DNA of 64,000 nucleotides from Nocardioides agariphilus (GTDB lineage: Bacteria > Actinomycetota > Actinomycetes > Propionibacteriales > Nocardioidaceae): NCBI RefSeq assembly GCF_015352445.1, contig NZ_JADKPO010000014.1, forward strand, positions 1 through 64,000, given 5' to 3'. Below, piece by piece: positions 42,556 to 50,296 of this stretch; within the stretch, counting starts at the first letter, position 1, and each line of letters begins with the position of its first letter. The notes under the pieces were generated by a model, which saw nothing but the letters and a program-made list of their open reading frames with translations, had not been told where the DNA came from and did not search any database. A program made the translations under genes and the position numbers.

Positions 42556-43176
42556 ATGACCTCACTGACCCAGCTCGACGACGAGCTGTCCCGTCGCCTG
42601 ATGCACCAGCGGATCGTGGTACTCGGCGAGGCCCTCGAGGAGGGCAACGGCAACCGGCTGATGCACCAGCTGCTCCTGCTCTCGGCCGAGGACAAACGCG
42701 CCGACATCAGCCTCTGGATCAACTCCCCCGGCGGCTCGGTGTCGGCGATGCTCGCGATCCGCGACGTGATGCGGCTGATCCCCAACGACGTGGCCACGCT
42801 GGCCATGGGGATGGCCGCGAGCGCGGGCCAGTTCCTGCTCTCGGCGGGCACACCGGGCAAGCGTCACGCGCTGCCGCACGCGCGCATCCTGTTGCACCAG
42901 GGATCCGCCGGCATCGGCGGCACCGCGATGGACATCGAGATCCAGGCCAAGGACCTGCGCTACACCCGCGACACCGTGCTGGCGCTGGTCGCCGAGGACA
43001 CCGGCCAGAGCATCGAGACGATCGAGCGCGACTCGCGCCGCGACCGGTGGTTCAGTGCGCAGGAGGCGCAGGCGTACGGGTTCGTCGACCAGGTCGTGTC
43101 GTCGGTCGACGACGTCGCTCCGTCCGGTGGCCGCACCCTCGTGGGACTGGTTCACTCATCGGGGGTCGCCCGATGA
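42556..43176 (+). CDS. ClpP-type protease subunit, catalytically complete
   Basis: 206 aa. The serine-protease triad is intact: Ser89 in [11 protein letters not shown], His114 in ILLHQG, Asp163 in RRDRWFSA. The [18 protein letters not shown] oligomer-contact region is present. It forms the Clp proteolytic chamber with ATPase partners; no ClpX/ClpC gene is here. The short N-terminus ([20 protein letters not shown]) has no propeptide-like extension. It is the first gene of a two-gene operon; the stop overlaps the second start as ATGA. By neighbourhood it corresponds to the stress-type clpP3-clpP4 pair of Streptomyces rather than the main clpP1-clpP2. Confidence 0.93.
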   Translation: MTSLTQLDDELSRRLMHQRIVVLGEALEEGNGNRLMHQLLLLSAEDKRADISLWINSPGGSVSAMLAIRDVMRLIPNDVATLAMGMAASAGQFLLSAGTPGKRHALPHARILLHQGSAGIGGTAMDIEIQAKDLRYTRDTVLALVAEDTGQSIETIERDSRRDRWFSAQEAQAYGFVDQVVSSVDDVAPSGGRTLVGLVHSSGVAR

Positions 43177-43772
43177 GCACCTACACGATCCCGTACGTCG
43201 TCCAGCAGACCCCGCGCGGCGAGCGCACCGTCGACCTGTACTCCCGCCTGCTGTCGGACCGGATCATCTACCTCGGCACCGAGATCGACGACGGCGTCGC
43301 CAACGCCGTCATCGCCCAGCTCCTGCACCTGGCCTCGGAGGCGCCGGCCTCGCCGATCAGCCTCTACATCAACTCCCCTGGCGGCTCGATCACCGCGATG
43401 CTGGCGATCTACGACGCGATGCAGTTCGTGTCGGCGCCGGTCGAGACGACCTGTGTCGGCCAGGCAGCCTGGACGGCCGCCGTACTCCTCGCCGGCGGCG
43501 AGCCCGGCCACCGTCAGATGCTGCCCCACGCGCGCGTCGTCCTGCACCAGCCCGCGACCTCGCAGCGCGGCACCATCCCGGACCTCATCGTCGAGGCCGA
43601 CGAGGTCGCCCGCATCCGCGCGCTGCTCGAGGAGATCCTGGCCCGCCACACCGGCCGTACCCCCCAGCAGGTCCGCGAGGACACCGACCGCGACCTCGTC
43701 CTCCCCGGCCAGGCCGCCGTCGACTACGGCATCGCCGACGCCGTCTTGAGCTCGCAGGTGGTGGCTGGGTGA
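43173..43772 (+). CDS. ClpP-like subunit with catalytic Ser replaced by Trp
   Basis: 199 aa and clearly a ClpP homologue ([40 protein letters not shown]). However, the nucleophile position in the GQAAS-type motif reads GQAAW: Trp100, codon TGG, one base from TCG serine. His125 (VVLHQP) and Asp174 (DTDRDLVL) remain. It should therefore be unable to cleave peptides and, like cyanobacterial or plastid ClpR, may act as a structural partner of the upstream active subunit. Translationally coupled (ATGA) to that gene. A family E palindrome starts 6 bp after the stop. Confidence 0.92.
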   Translation: MSTYTIPYVVQQTPRGERTVDLYSRLLSDRIIYLGTEIDDGVANAVIAQLLHLASEAPASPISLYINSPGGSITAMLAIYDAMQFVSAPVETTCVGQAAWTAAVLLAGGEPGHRQMLPHARVVLHQPATSQRGTIPDLIVEADEVARIRALLEEILARHTGRTPQQVREDTDRDLVLPGQAAVDYGIADAVLSSQVVAG

Positions 43773-43777
43773 CCGCA

Positions 43778-43859
43778 GGGATTCCCCGGCCGGCCGGGGA
43801 ATCCCTGGGTTGTCGGCCAATGCATGTCGTGCCAACCCAGAGAACTGGCGGGCAACCTC
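43778..43859. repeat. Family E composite element between the clpP pair and popR-like gene
   Basis: Begins with a perfect 28-bp palindrome (43778-43805, GGGATTCCCCGGCC and its complement) and continues with the same second hairpin and tail as 39309-39391. It fills the gap between two convergent genes almost exactly and may act as a bidirectional terminator here. Confidence 0.93.
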
Positions 43860-44175
43860 AGGCGGCGAGGCAGAGGGCGCCGTACGTTCCCGACGCCGAC
43901 ACCGAGGCCCGCGCGACGCGGATGGACAGCTTCCGGACGGAGAGCTCGAGGGCACCCGCGACGGCGGAGAGGATCTCGGACGACGGGTCCTTGAGGCCAC
44001 GCTCGATCTCGGAGAGGTACTGCGTCGAGACGCCCGCCCGCTCGGCGACGTCGCTCAGTCGCTCCTCACGGGCGAGCCGCTCGCGACGTAGCTCGGCCCC
44101 GACCAGCTCACGCCAGAGCGGCTCCTGCTCGGACGCCGGAGTGGAGGACGGTCGCAGCGGCAGCACCTCACCCAT
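43858..44175 (-). CDS. XRE-family regulator, PopR/ClgR-like
   Basis: 105 aa. The helix-turn-helix is LRRERLAREERLSDVAERAG followed by VSTQYLSEIERGLKDPSSEI, the pattern of the ClgR/PopR group that activates clp genes in actinobacteria. In Streptomyces, PopR sits by clpP3-clpP4 and is degraded by ClpP1/P2 through its C-terminal alanines. Here the protein converges on a clpP pair and ends in ...LCLAA, an ssrA-like degron, so the same feedback is likely (inference). ATG 44175 follows TACGGT by six bases (leaderless). An upstream ATG at 44196 is less likely. Confidence 0.85.
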   Translation of the reverse strand: MGEVLPLRPSSTPASEQEPLWRELVGAELRRERLAREERLSDVAERAGVSTQYLSEIERGLKDPSSEILSAVAGALELSVRKLSIRVARASVSASGTYGALCLAA

Positions 44176-44241
44176 GCGGCCACCGTAGGTCGGCAACGAG
44201 CAGTACGTCGCGTCGTTCCGCTCTGGGCTGAACCGAGCCTG

Positions 44242-45429
44242 TCAGCGGCCCCGCAGGAACTGCCCGAAGTGCGGCACGGTGAACGCGACGCGGCCGCGCT
44301 CGCCGGAGTACACCAGGCCCTTCTTGATCAGGCCGTCGCGGGCGGGCGAGAGCGACTGCGGCTTGCGGCCGAGGTGGCGGGCGAGGTCGGCGGTCGCGAC
44401 GGGAGCATCGCCCGAGGCGACGCCGAGCTCGGCCATCGCGGTCATGTAGTCGCGCTCGGCGGGGGTCGCCCTCTCGTAGCGGACCCCGAAGAACCCGACG
44501 GCCAGCTCCGCCTCGGCTTCGGGAGCTGCAGCCAGTACGTCGTCGCGGGTGATCGGCGACTCGGTCGCGACGTCCCAGGTGGCCTTGCCGAAGGCCTGCA
44601 CGAAGTACGGGTAGCCGCCCGTCAGGCGCTGCAGCTCGGTGAGTGCGTCGTCCTTGTAGTCGACGTCCTCGGAGTCGGCCGGCACAGTGAGCGCCCGCCG
44701 CGCCTCGGCCGGGGCTAGGCGGTCGACCACGACGTATCGAAACAGGCGCTCGGCGTAGGACTTCGACGCCGACAGCGCGACCGGCAGGTGCGGGAGCCCG
44801 GCGCCGACGAGGAGGAACGGCGCCGACTGCTGGCTGATCTCGTGGCAGGCGCCGCAGATCGCGGCGAGCTCGTCGGGCGCGATGTCCTGCATCTCGTCGA
44901 CGAACAGCGCGATGCCCACGCCGAGGTCGCCGCCGACCGCCGCGACGTCGGAGAGCAGCTCGGTCAGGTCGAGCTCGAGGTCGCCGCTGTCGGCGCGGCC
45001 CTTGGCGGCGGGTACGTCGGCCGGTGGGGTCCAGCGCATGCCCTTGCGGTCCTCGACCGGCGTACGCAGCGCGAAGCTCTTGACGACCCCCGCGACCTCG
45101 TCGACCCGGTCGGGATCGCGGTGTCGGTGGCTGACCTCGCGGATGGCGGCGGTCACGGCCTGCGCCACCGGGATCCGGATGCTCTGGTCGGGCCTGGCCT
45201 CGATCTTGCCAGTTCCCCACGCCCGCTGGACCGCCTGACCGCGCAGGGCGTTGAGCAGCACGGTCTTGCCGACGCCGCGCAGCCCGCTGAGCACCATGCT
45301 CCGCTCGGGGCGCCCCGCGGCGACGCGTTCGAGCGTGACCGCGAACTGACCGAGCTCCTTGTCGCGACCGGCCAGCTCCGGCGGTCGCTGCCCGGCGCCG
45401 GGCGCGTACGGGTTGCGGATCGGGTCCAT
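44242..45429 (-). CDS. AAA/STAND-type ATPase of unknown function
   Basis: 395 aa. Walker A is GLRGVGKT (residues 49-56), Walker B IALFVDEMQDIA (about 180), with sensor-like FLLVGAGLPHLP and YPYFVQAFGKATWD. This is the architecture of ORC/Cdc6-like 'ATP-binding protein' family members with a C-terminal winged helix (GVASGDAPVATADLARHLGR, ...KKGLVYSGERGRVAFTVPHF). It starts MDPIRNPYAPGAGQRPPELA; the 'NPYxPGAGxxPPELxGR' opening is characteristic of this actinobacterial group. Role unproven, perhaps DNA-linked. Leaderless start with TACCGT six bases upstream. A stand-alone gene. Confidence 0.85.
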   Translation of the reverse strand: MDPIRNPYAPGAGQRPPELAGRDKELGQFAVTLERVAAGRPERSMVLSGLRGVGKTVLLNALRGQAVQRAWGTGKIEARPDQSIRIPVAQAVTAAIREVSHRHRDPDRVDEVAGVVKSFALRTPVEDRKGMRWTPPADVPAAKGRADSGDLELDLTELLSDVAAVGGDLGVGIALFVDEMQDIAPDELAAICGACHEISQQSAPFLLVGAGLPHLPVALSASKSYAERLFRYVVVDRLAPAEARRALTVPADSEDVDYKDDALTELQRLTGGYPYFVQAFGKATWDVATESPITRDDVLAAAPEAEAELAVGFFGVRYERATPAERDYMTAMAELGVASGDAPVATADLARHLGRKPQSLSPARDGLIKKGLVYSGERGRVAFTVPHFGQFLRGR

Positions 45430-45481
45430 GATCGGACGGTATCGGGGTGTCTAGCGCGATCCGTAGATTTCGCGCGGCGGG

Positions 45482-45895
45482 TCAGCGCAGACCGAGCCCG
45501 CCGAGCGAGGGCTTGATGTCGATGACCGGAGTGCCGTCGACGGCCTCGAGGCCATCGACGCGTACGACGTTGCCGAGGACCGCCGTGACGGTGACGGTGT
45601 GCAGGCCGACCGGGTTGGGTCGGTCGGGCGAGCGGGTCGCGAAGACCCCGGTCAGCGGTCGCGAGGCGTCGCCGCGCGGATGGGTCGAGAGCGTCGAACG
45701 GTCAGCCAGGTGCAGCCAGGTCAGCAGCTCGATGCGGTCGCCGGGCTCGATGCCGACCAGAGCCGGACACACATCGTCGTCGAGCACGATCTCTGCTGCG
45801 GGAGCGTCCTCGTCGGGCTGGCGCGGAGCCTCGCTGCGGTCGGCCAGCAGCGACCGGACCACGCCGATCGACCGCAGGGAGTAGGAGTCAGGCAC
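45482..45895 (-). CDS. TrmO-family tRNA methyltransferase (TsaA-like)
   Basis: 137 aa. The family signature is present: an N-terminal strand (LRSIGVVRSLL), then FATRSPDRPNPVGLHTVTVT, and a C-terminal DGLEAVDGTPVIDIKPSL. TrmO uses SAM to methylate N6-threonylcarbamoyladenosine at position 37 of ANN-decoding tRNAs. At 137 aa this is the short form without the C-terminal extension. The start GTG 45895 directly follows the stop of the upstream small gene, indicating co-translation. Confidence 0.88.
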   Translation of the reverse strand: MPDSYSLRSIGVVRSLLADRSEAPRQPDEDAPAAEIVLDDDVCPALVGIEPGDRIELLTWLHLADRSTLSTHPRGDASRPLTGVFATRSPDRPNPVGLHTVTVTAVLGNVVRVDGLEAVDGTPVIDIKPSLGGLGLR

Positions 45896-46147
45896 TCAGC
45901 CGGCCTGCGAGTGACGCCTGCCGAGGGCCTCGGAGTAGGCCTGGTCGAGCCCGTCGCGCAGCATCTCGATCAGGTCGGGCACCTCGTCGACCGATAACCG
46001 GAACGAGCCGCTGCACACGTTGCCGTGCCACAACGACAGGATCACCACGCCCGCATCGGTATGCCAGGAGACCCGCAGCGCGCGGTCTCCCCCGCGGGCA
46101 TCGAGGAACACCGAGCCCGTCTCGGGCAGCGGTCGCGCGGTGGGCAT
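45896..46147 (-). CDS. Small conserved hypothetical protein (83 aa)
   Basis: MPTARPLPETGSVFLDARGG..., RVSWHTDAGVVILSLWHGNV, CSGSFRLSVDEVPDLIEMLR. It is a compact alpha/beta protein common in actinobacteria next to Fpg/Nei genes; no function is known. The stop abuts the trmO start (TGAGTG). Divergent from the DNA glycosylase gene, with a 65-bp shared upstream region. Confidence 0.75.
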   Translation of the reverse strand: MPTARPLPETGSVFLDARGGDRALRVSWHTDAGVVILSLWHGNVCSGSFRLSVDEVPDLIEMLRDGLDQAYSEALGRRHSQAG

Positions 46148-46212
46148 GGGTCATTGTGACCCCGACCGCCGACAGGCGGAAGAGGTCGGCGCAGCGGCCT
46201 AGACTCGCCTCC

Positions 46213-47079
46213 GTGCCGGAGCTCCCCGAGGTGGAGGCGCTGGCCCTCGACCTCAAGGGCCGGCTGACCGACCGTGCCATCGCCAAGGTCCACGTCGTGG
46301 CCATCAACGCGCTCAAGACCTTCGACCCGCCTGTCCACGCCCTCGAGGGCACCCTCGTCGACGACGTGACGCGTCACGGCAAGTTCCTCGACATCTCGGC
46401 GTCCGGCCTCCACCTGATCCTCCACCTGGCCCGCGGCGGCTGGGTGCGCTGGCGTGCGGAGCTGCCCCCGATCCCGCCCCGGCCCAACCAGAAGTCCGGG
46501 CTCGCCGTGCGGGTCATCCTCGACGACGAGTCCGGCTTCGACGTCACCGAGATGGGCACCAAGAAGCGGCTGGCGACGTACGTCGTGCGGCAACCACTCG
46601 ACGTACCCGGCATCGCCTCCTTGGGACCCGACCCTCTCGATGACTCGTTCACGATCGAGGTCCTCGACGGGATCCTGAAGCAGGCAGGGCGTTCGCAGAT
46701 CAAGGGCGTACTGCGCCACCAGGGCACCATCGCCGGCATCGGCAACGCCTACTCAGACGAGCTGCTCCACGCGGCGAGGATGTCGCCGTTCAAGCCCTCC
46801 AACAGCCTGACCGACCAGGAGCTGCAGACCCTCTACGACGCGATCCGCACCGTCATCGGCGACGCCGTGGACCGCTCGCGTGGCCTTGCCGCCAGCGAGC
46901 TCAAGGGCGAGAAGAAGTCCGGCCTCGCCGTGCACGGGCGCACCGGCGAGAAGTGCCCAGTCTGTGGCGACATCGTGCGCGAGGTGTCGTTCGCCGACTC
47001 CTCGCTGCAGTACTGCCCCACCTGCCAGACCGGCGGCAAGCCGCTCGCCGACCGGCGGATGTCGCGCCTCCTCAAGTAG
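46213..47079 (+). CDS. Fpg/Nei-family DNA glycosylase
   Basis: 288 aa. After removal of Met the protein starts PELPEVEALA, giving the catalytic Pro2 and Glu3 of the Fpg/Nei family (bifunctional glycosylase/AP lyase for oxidised bases). The beta-zone lysine is in GKFLDISASG, the helix-two-turn-helix in IKGVLRHQGTIAGIGNAYSD, and the zinc finger is C-P-V-C...C-P-T-C near the C-terminus. Details (KKSGLAVHGR insertion) match the actinobacterial Nei-like branch. Leaderless start: TAGACT at 46200-46205, seven bases, GTG 46213. Confidence 0.95.
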   Translation: MPELPEVEALALDLKGRLTDRAIAKVHVVAINALKTFDPPVHALEGTLVDDVTRHGKFLDISASGLHLILHLARGGWVRWRAELPPIPPRPNQKSGLAVRVILDDESGFDVTEMGTKKRLATYVVRQPLDVPGIASLGPDPLDDSFTIEVLDGILKQAGRSQIKGVLRHQGTIAGIGNAYSDELLHAARMSPFKPSNSLTDQELQTLYDAIRTVIGDAVDRSRGLAASELKGEKKSGLAVHGRTGEKCPVCGDIVREVSFADSSLQYCPTCQTGGKPLADRRMSRLLK

Positions 47080-47083
47080 GCGA

Positions 47084-47578
47084 TCAGCTCGACGGCAGGC
47101 CCGACGGCAGCGAGATGCACTTGTTGGTGACGTAGGTGGTCAGGGAGTCGAGGTTCTTCTGCTGCTCGGCGGTGAAGTCGTCGGCGATCTCGTTCATCTG
47201 CTGCCGCGTGGCGTCGTCGGGGATGGACTGGATCCTCTCGATGGCCAGCTCGAAGGCTTGGCGCGCGTCAGCCGGGATGTCCTCGGGAGTGCCGATCTCG
47301 GCGAGCTTGGCGGCCGTCTGCTTGGCGAGCCTGATGGCCTCCGCGTCGCTGATGGCGCCGCCCGACTGAGAGGCCTGCTGGATCATGTCGACGAAGGTGG
47401 CGCAGAAGTCCTCGACCGACCCGTTGGTGGGCGGCCCGTCACCCGGGCCCTGCCCGGATTGACCGGCACCGTCGGCGGCACTGGAGTCGCGGCTGGAGTC
47501 GCCGCCACAGCCGGTGAGCACCGTGAGGACGAGCAGCACAACGGCCACCAGTGCGGCGGGCTTGGTGGTCAGACGCAT
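47084..47578 (-). CDS. Small lipoprotein of unknown function
   Basis: 164 aa. The signal and lipobox LTVLTGC (Cys about 24) are clear. A flexible S/G/D-rich linker follows, then a helical domain (FCATFVDMIQQASQSGG, AIRLAKQTAAKLAEIGTPED, ARQAFELAIERIQSIPDD) with two cysteines (FCATF and NKCIS) that could form one disulfide. Similar small helical lipoproteins are common in Nocardioides; no role is known. GAGGAG lies 8 bases before ATG 47578. Confidence 0.8.
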   Translation of the reverse strand: MRLTTKPAALVAVVLLVLTVLTGCGGDSSRDSSAADGAGQSGQGPGDGPPTNGSVEDFCATFVDMIQQASQSGGAISDAEAIRLAKQTAAKLAEIGTPEDIPADARQAFELAIERIQSIPDDATRQQMNEIADDFTAEQQKNLDSLTTYVTNKCISLPSGLPSS

Positions 47579-47642
47579 CGTCGAGCTCCTCGGTCATCGG
47601 TGGCGGGACACCGCGACAACCTTGCCCGACGCCTCCAAGGTC

Positions 47643-48317
47643 TCAAGCGAAGGCCCGGGGTACGGCGGCAGCGATCACGTGCGGCAGGCGCGAGAGGTAG
47701 TCGCGACGGCTCAGCTGCACCACACCGAGGGAGGCCAGGTGCGGGGTCTGCCACTGGACGTCGAGGAGTCGAGGCTCTGCTGGGTCGTCGCGCAACATCT
47801 CGACCAGCGCGACCAGTGCCACCTTCGACGCGTCGGTCTCGCGGTGGAACATCGACTCGCCGGCGAACAGGCCGCCGATCGACACGCCGTACAGTCCGCC
47901 CACCAGCACCTCGTCTCGCCAGGTCTCGACCGAGTGCACCCAGCCGAGGCGGGACAGCTCGACGTACGCCGAGCGGATGTCGGGGTCGATCCAGCCCGCG
48001 GGCCGCCGGGGGTCCGCGCAGGCATCGATGACCTCGTGCACGGCTGTGTCGACGCGGATCTCGAACCGGCGCATCGAGCGCTGCAGCGAGCGGGAGACCT
48101 TCAGGCCGTCGAGCGGCAGCACTCCGCGACGTACGGGCGAGAACCACAGCAGCGGATCCCCACGGCGCCCCGACGGCATGGGGAAGATCCCGCGCCGGTA
48201 CGCCTCCAGCAGCGTCCCAGGCGCCAGGTCCGCCCCCGCCGCCACCAGGTCGTCGTCCGGGTCGAACCTCGCCGGCCCCGGAAACCGCCACTCACTCCGC
48301 GGCGGTTCCACTCGCAT
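47643..48317 (-). CDS. aat: Leucyl/phenylalanyl-tRNA-protein transferase
   Basis: 224 aa. Adds Leu or Phe from tRNA to N-terminal Arg/Lys of proteins, creating N-degrons for ClpS-Clp proteolysis. The family hallmarks are FPGPARFDPDDDLVAAGADL, LLEAYRRGIFPMPSGR, LLWFSPVRRGVLPLDGLKVS, HSVETWRDEVLVGGLYGVSI and GLFAGESMF. ATG 48317 follows TACCGT by seven bases (leaderless). Divergent from the EcsC gene, with a family C palindrome in the shared upstream region. Functionally linked to the Clp genes 4 kb away. Confidence 0.96.
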   Translation of the reverse strand: MRVEPPRSEWRFPGPARFDPDDDLVAAGADLAPGTLLEAYRRGIFPMPSGRRGDPLLWFSPVRRGVLPLDGLKVSRSLQRSMRRFEIRVDTAVHEVIDACADPRRPAGWIDPDIRSAYVELSRLGWVHSVETWRDEVLVGGLYGVSIGGLFAGESMFHRETDASKVALVALVEMLRDDPAEPRLLDVQWQTPHLASLGVVQLSRRDYLSRLPHVIAAAVPRAFA

Positions 48318-48337
48318 GTGGACAACGGTAGGGCGTC

Positions 48338-48405
48338 GGGATAGTCCGGTACGAACCGAACCCTGGACCGGCCTCATCAGGGTTCGGTTCGTACCGGACT
48401 ATCCC
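48338..48405. repeat. Family C palindrome in the divergent aat/EcsC promoter region
   Basis: Perfect 28-bp arms (48338-48365 and 48378-48405, starting GGGATAGTCCGGTACGAACC) around a 12-base loop. It shares the outer arm with 23804-23871. It lies between two gene starts, so it is not a terminator here. Confidence 0.95.
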
Positions 48406-48431
48406 CCCAGCCCGCCCGTACCCTGGGGACC

Positions 48432-49112
48432 ATGGGTGTGAAGGAGGCGGTGGGCAAGCAGCTGGCGCCGCGGATCGCGGGGTTGGCGCCGGGGCTGACC
48501 ACGGCGTTCGTCCGCGAGGCGTTGGCGCGGGCCATCCACGGCATCGGGCCGTTGCCGCCGGCGGCGCACGCCGCCGAGAAGCAGCTGCGCGAGCAGCGTG
48601 GCGACATCGAGCGGGCGATCCACGAGGTGATCGAGAACCACGTACGTCTCGCAGGCGCGCAGGGCTTCGTCACCAACCTCGGCGGTCTCGTGACGGCAGC
48701 GGTCACCATCCCGGCCAACATCACCGGGCTCGCCCTGATCCAGTGCCGGATGATCGCCGGCATCGCGCACCTGCGCGGCTACGACCTCGACGACCCGCGC
48801 GTGCGCAACGCCATCTTGGTGACCCTGCTCGGCGAGGAGATCGTCGGCGACCTGGTCAAGGCCAAGGAGGTTCCCGCACCGCCGATGGCGCTGGCGACCG
48901 CACCGGCCCACGACGCGGGCATCGACCAGGTGATCTCCGCAGCGGTGGCCACCAACCTGATCACCAAGATCGCCGGCAAGCGACTCGCGACCACGGTCGG
49001 CCGTCGGATCCCCCTGGTGGGCGGGGTCGTCGGCATGGGCGCCGACGGGTTCGCGACGTGGAAGGTCGGCCGCTACGCCGACCGAGAGCTCCTGCCTCGC
49101 GCCAGACGGTAG
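48432..49112 (+). CDS. EcsC-family protein
   Basis: 226 aa. Matches the EcsC family by VTNLGGLVTAAVTIPANITG, LALIQCRMIAGIAHLRGYDL, ...RNAILVTLLGEE and the C-terminal GRRIPLVGGVVGMGADGFAT WKVGRYA. Hydrophobic glycine-rich helices suggest membrane association; EcsC was named for a Bacillus ABC-transporter operon, but the biochemical role is unknown. Leaderless start: TACCCT at 48419-48424, seven bases, ATG 48432. The last 40 bp overlap the convergent sulfotransferase gene. Confidence 0.9.
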   Translation: MGVKEAVGKQLAPRIAGLAPGLTTAFVREALARAIHGIGPLPPAAHAAEKQLREQRGDIERAIHEVIENHVRLAGAQGFVTNLGGLVTAAVTIPANITGLALIQCRMIAGIAHLRGYDLDDPRVRNAILVTLLGEEIVGDLVKAKEVPAPPMALATAPAHDAGIDQVISAAVATNLITKIAGKRLATTVGRRIPLVGGVVGMGADGFATWKVGRYADRELLPRARR

Positions 49113-50296
49113 ACACCGAGCAGACCGCGACCACCACGGCTCTTGCTGATCGCGAGCACGGCCTTCTCGCGCAAGCGGTACGACGGCCGCAGGTAGGACC
49201 GCCGCAACGCCTCACGGGTCTCCTCGAGCTCCTCACGCAACCTGGACTCCTCCGCACGCATGCGTGAGGTCTCCAGCAGCAGTGCCTTGATGGCATCGAC
49301 CGCGGCGCCGGCGACGTCGCGCTCGCGCGGGCGGTCGGGGTCGACGTACGGATGCAGGCCCGGGTTGCCGCGCAGGTCGTGGATGTCACCCACCACGTCG
49401 TACCCGCGGCTCTCGATCTCGGCGACGAACGCCGCCTCCCGCTCCCGCACCCATGGCACGTGCTCGGGCGGCAGCGACAGTCGCGGCGAGGTCACCCGGC
49501 GCGACAGGGTCTGGTGGGCCAGCAGCTCGCGGACGAGCGGCCGGTAGTCGGCAGGTTCGACGACCCGGTTGGCCGAGCGGTTGATCCGGCGGATCAGTGC
49601 CGTCTCGGGTACGCCGAGCGAGGGGTTGACACGCTCGACGCCGAGCTCGAGGTCGATGCCCTCGAGCCCGAACGCCTTGGCGAACCGCTTCCAGAGCAGA
49701 TCGGGAGCGCCCCCCGGCGAGGGCACGGTGACCAGGTGGATCCGCTCGGGCGGCAGGTCCGCGCCCCACCGGTCGAGGATCTCGGGGATCTCCTGCACGC
49801 TCCAGAACCACGACGCGATCCGGCTGTTGCGGCTCGGGTCGGTGATCCGCGCGAGGAACCGCTGGTAGCTCATCGCGCTGCGGTGCTTGACGTTCTCCTG
49901 CCACTCGGCGGGGATCTGGCGGACCAGGTCGCGCACCGAGAGCACCAGGTGCACCTCGACGTCACTGCCCCGCGCCATCCCCAGCGAGGACAGCGCGCGT
50001 CCCACCTGCGCGCGCGAGGCGGCGGCGAGGATCTCGTGGCTGATGATCGCGGTGTGGCCGTGCCAGCCGCGCACCCGCCGAGCGAGGTCGTCCCAGGCGC
50101 CGACGGCCTCACGCTCGAGGCCGCCCCACGGCAGCCGCATCAGGTCGAGCGCGGCCAGGAAGTGCGCGTCGAAGCGATCGGCCGGATAGAGGATGCCGTG
50201 CCCGGCGAGGGTGGCCCGGTTGCGGTGCAGCACGTCTTGGAGGTACGACGTGCCGGTCTTGGGGGTGCCGACGTGAAGGATGACCTTCTGCGTCAT
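49073..50296 (-). CDS. Sulfotransferase-like protein (third gene of trio)
   Basis: 407 aa. The PAPS 5'-phosphosulfate loop is HVGTPKTGTSYLQDVLHRN at the N-terminus. The 3'-phosphate region is LVLSVRDLVRQIPAEW. PPERIHLVTVPSPGG, SLGVPETALIRRINR and LPPEHVPWVREREAAFVAEI are shared with the paralogue at 51462-52541. The C-terminus adds a basic coiled coil (LREELEETREALRRSYLRPS). It transfers sulfate from PAPS to an unknown acceptor, perhaps a surface glycan or lipid. The start ATG 50296 overlaps the upstream stop (ATGA). Confidence 0.88.
   Translation of the reverse strand: MTQKVILHVGTPKTGTSYLQDVLHRNRATLAGHGILYPADRFDAHFLAALDLMRLPWGGLEREAVGAWDDLARRVRGWHGHTAIISHEILAAASRAQVGRALSSLGMARGSDVEVHLVLSVRDLVRQIPAEWQENVKHRSAMSYQRFLARITDPSRNSRIASWFWSVQEIPEILDRWGADLPPERIHLVTVPSPGGAPDLLWKRFAKAFGLEGIDLELGVERVNPSLGVPETALIRRINRSANRVVEPADYRPLVRELLAHQTLSRRVTSPRLSLPPEHVPWVREREAAFVAEIESRGYDVVGDIHDLRGNPGLHPYVDPDRPRERDVAGAAVDAIKALLLETSRMRAEESRLREELEETREALRRSYLRPSYRLREKAVLAISKSRGGRGLLGVYRLARGRSSRSA

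Noticed and set aside
43778-43805. 28-bp perfect palindrome as a phage attachment site or origin element
   Set aside because: A near copy exists at 39310-39337 with compensating base changes, there is no integrase or tRNA nearby, and it belongs to a dispersed repeat family.
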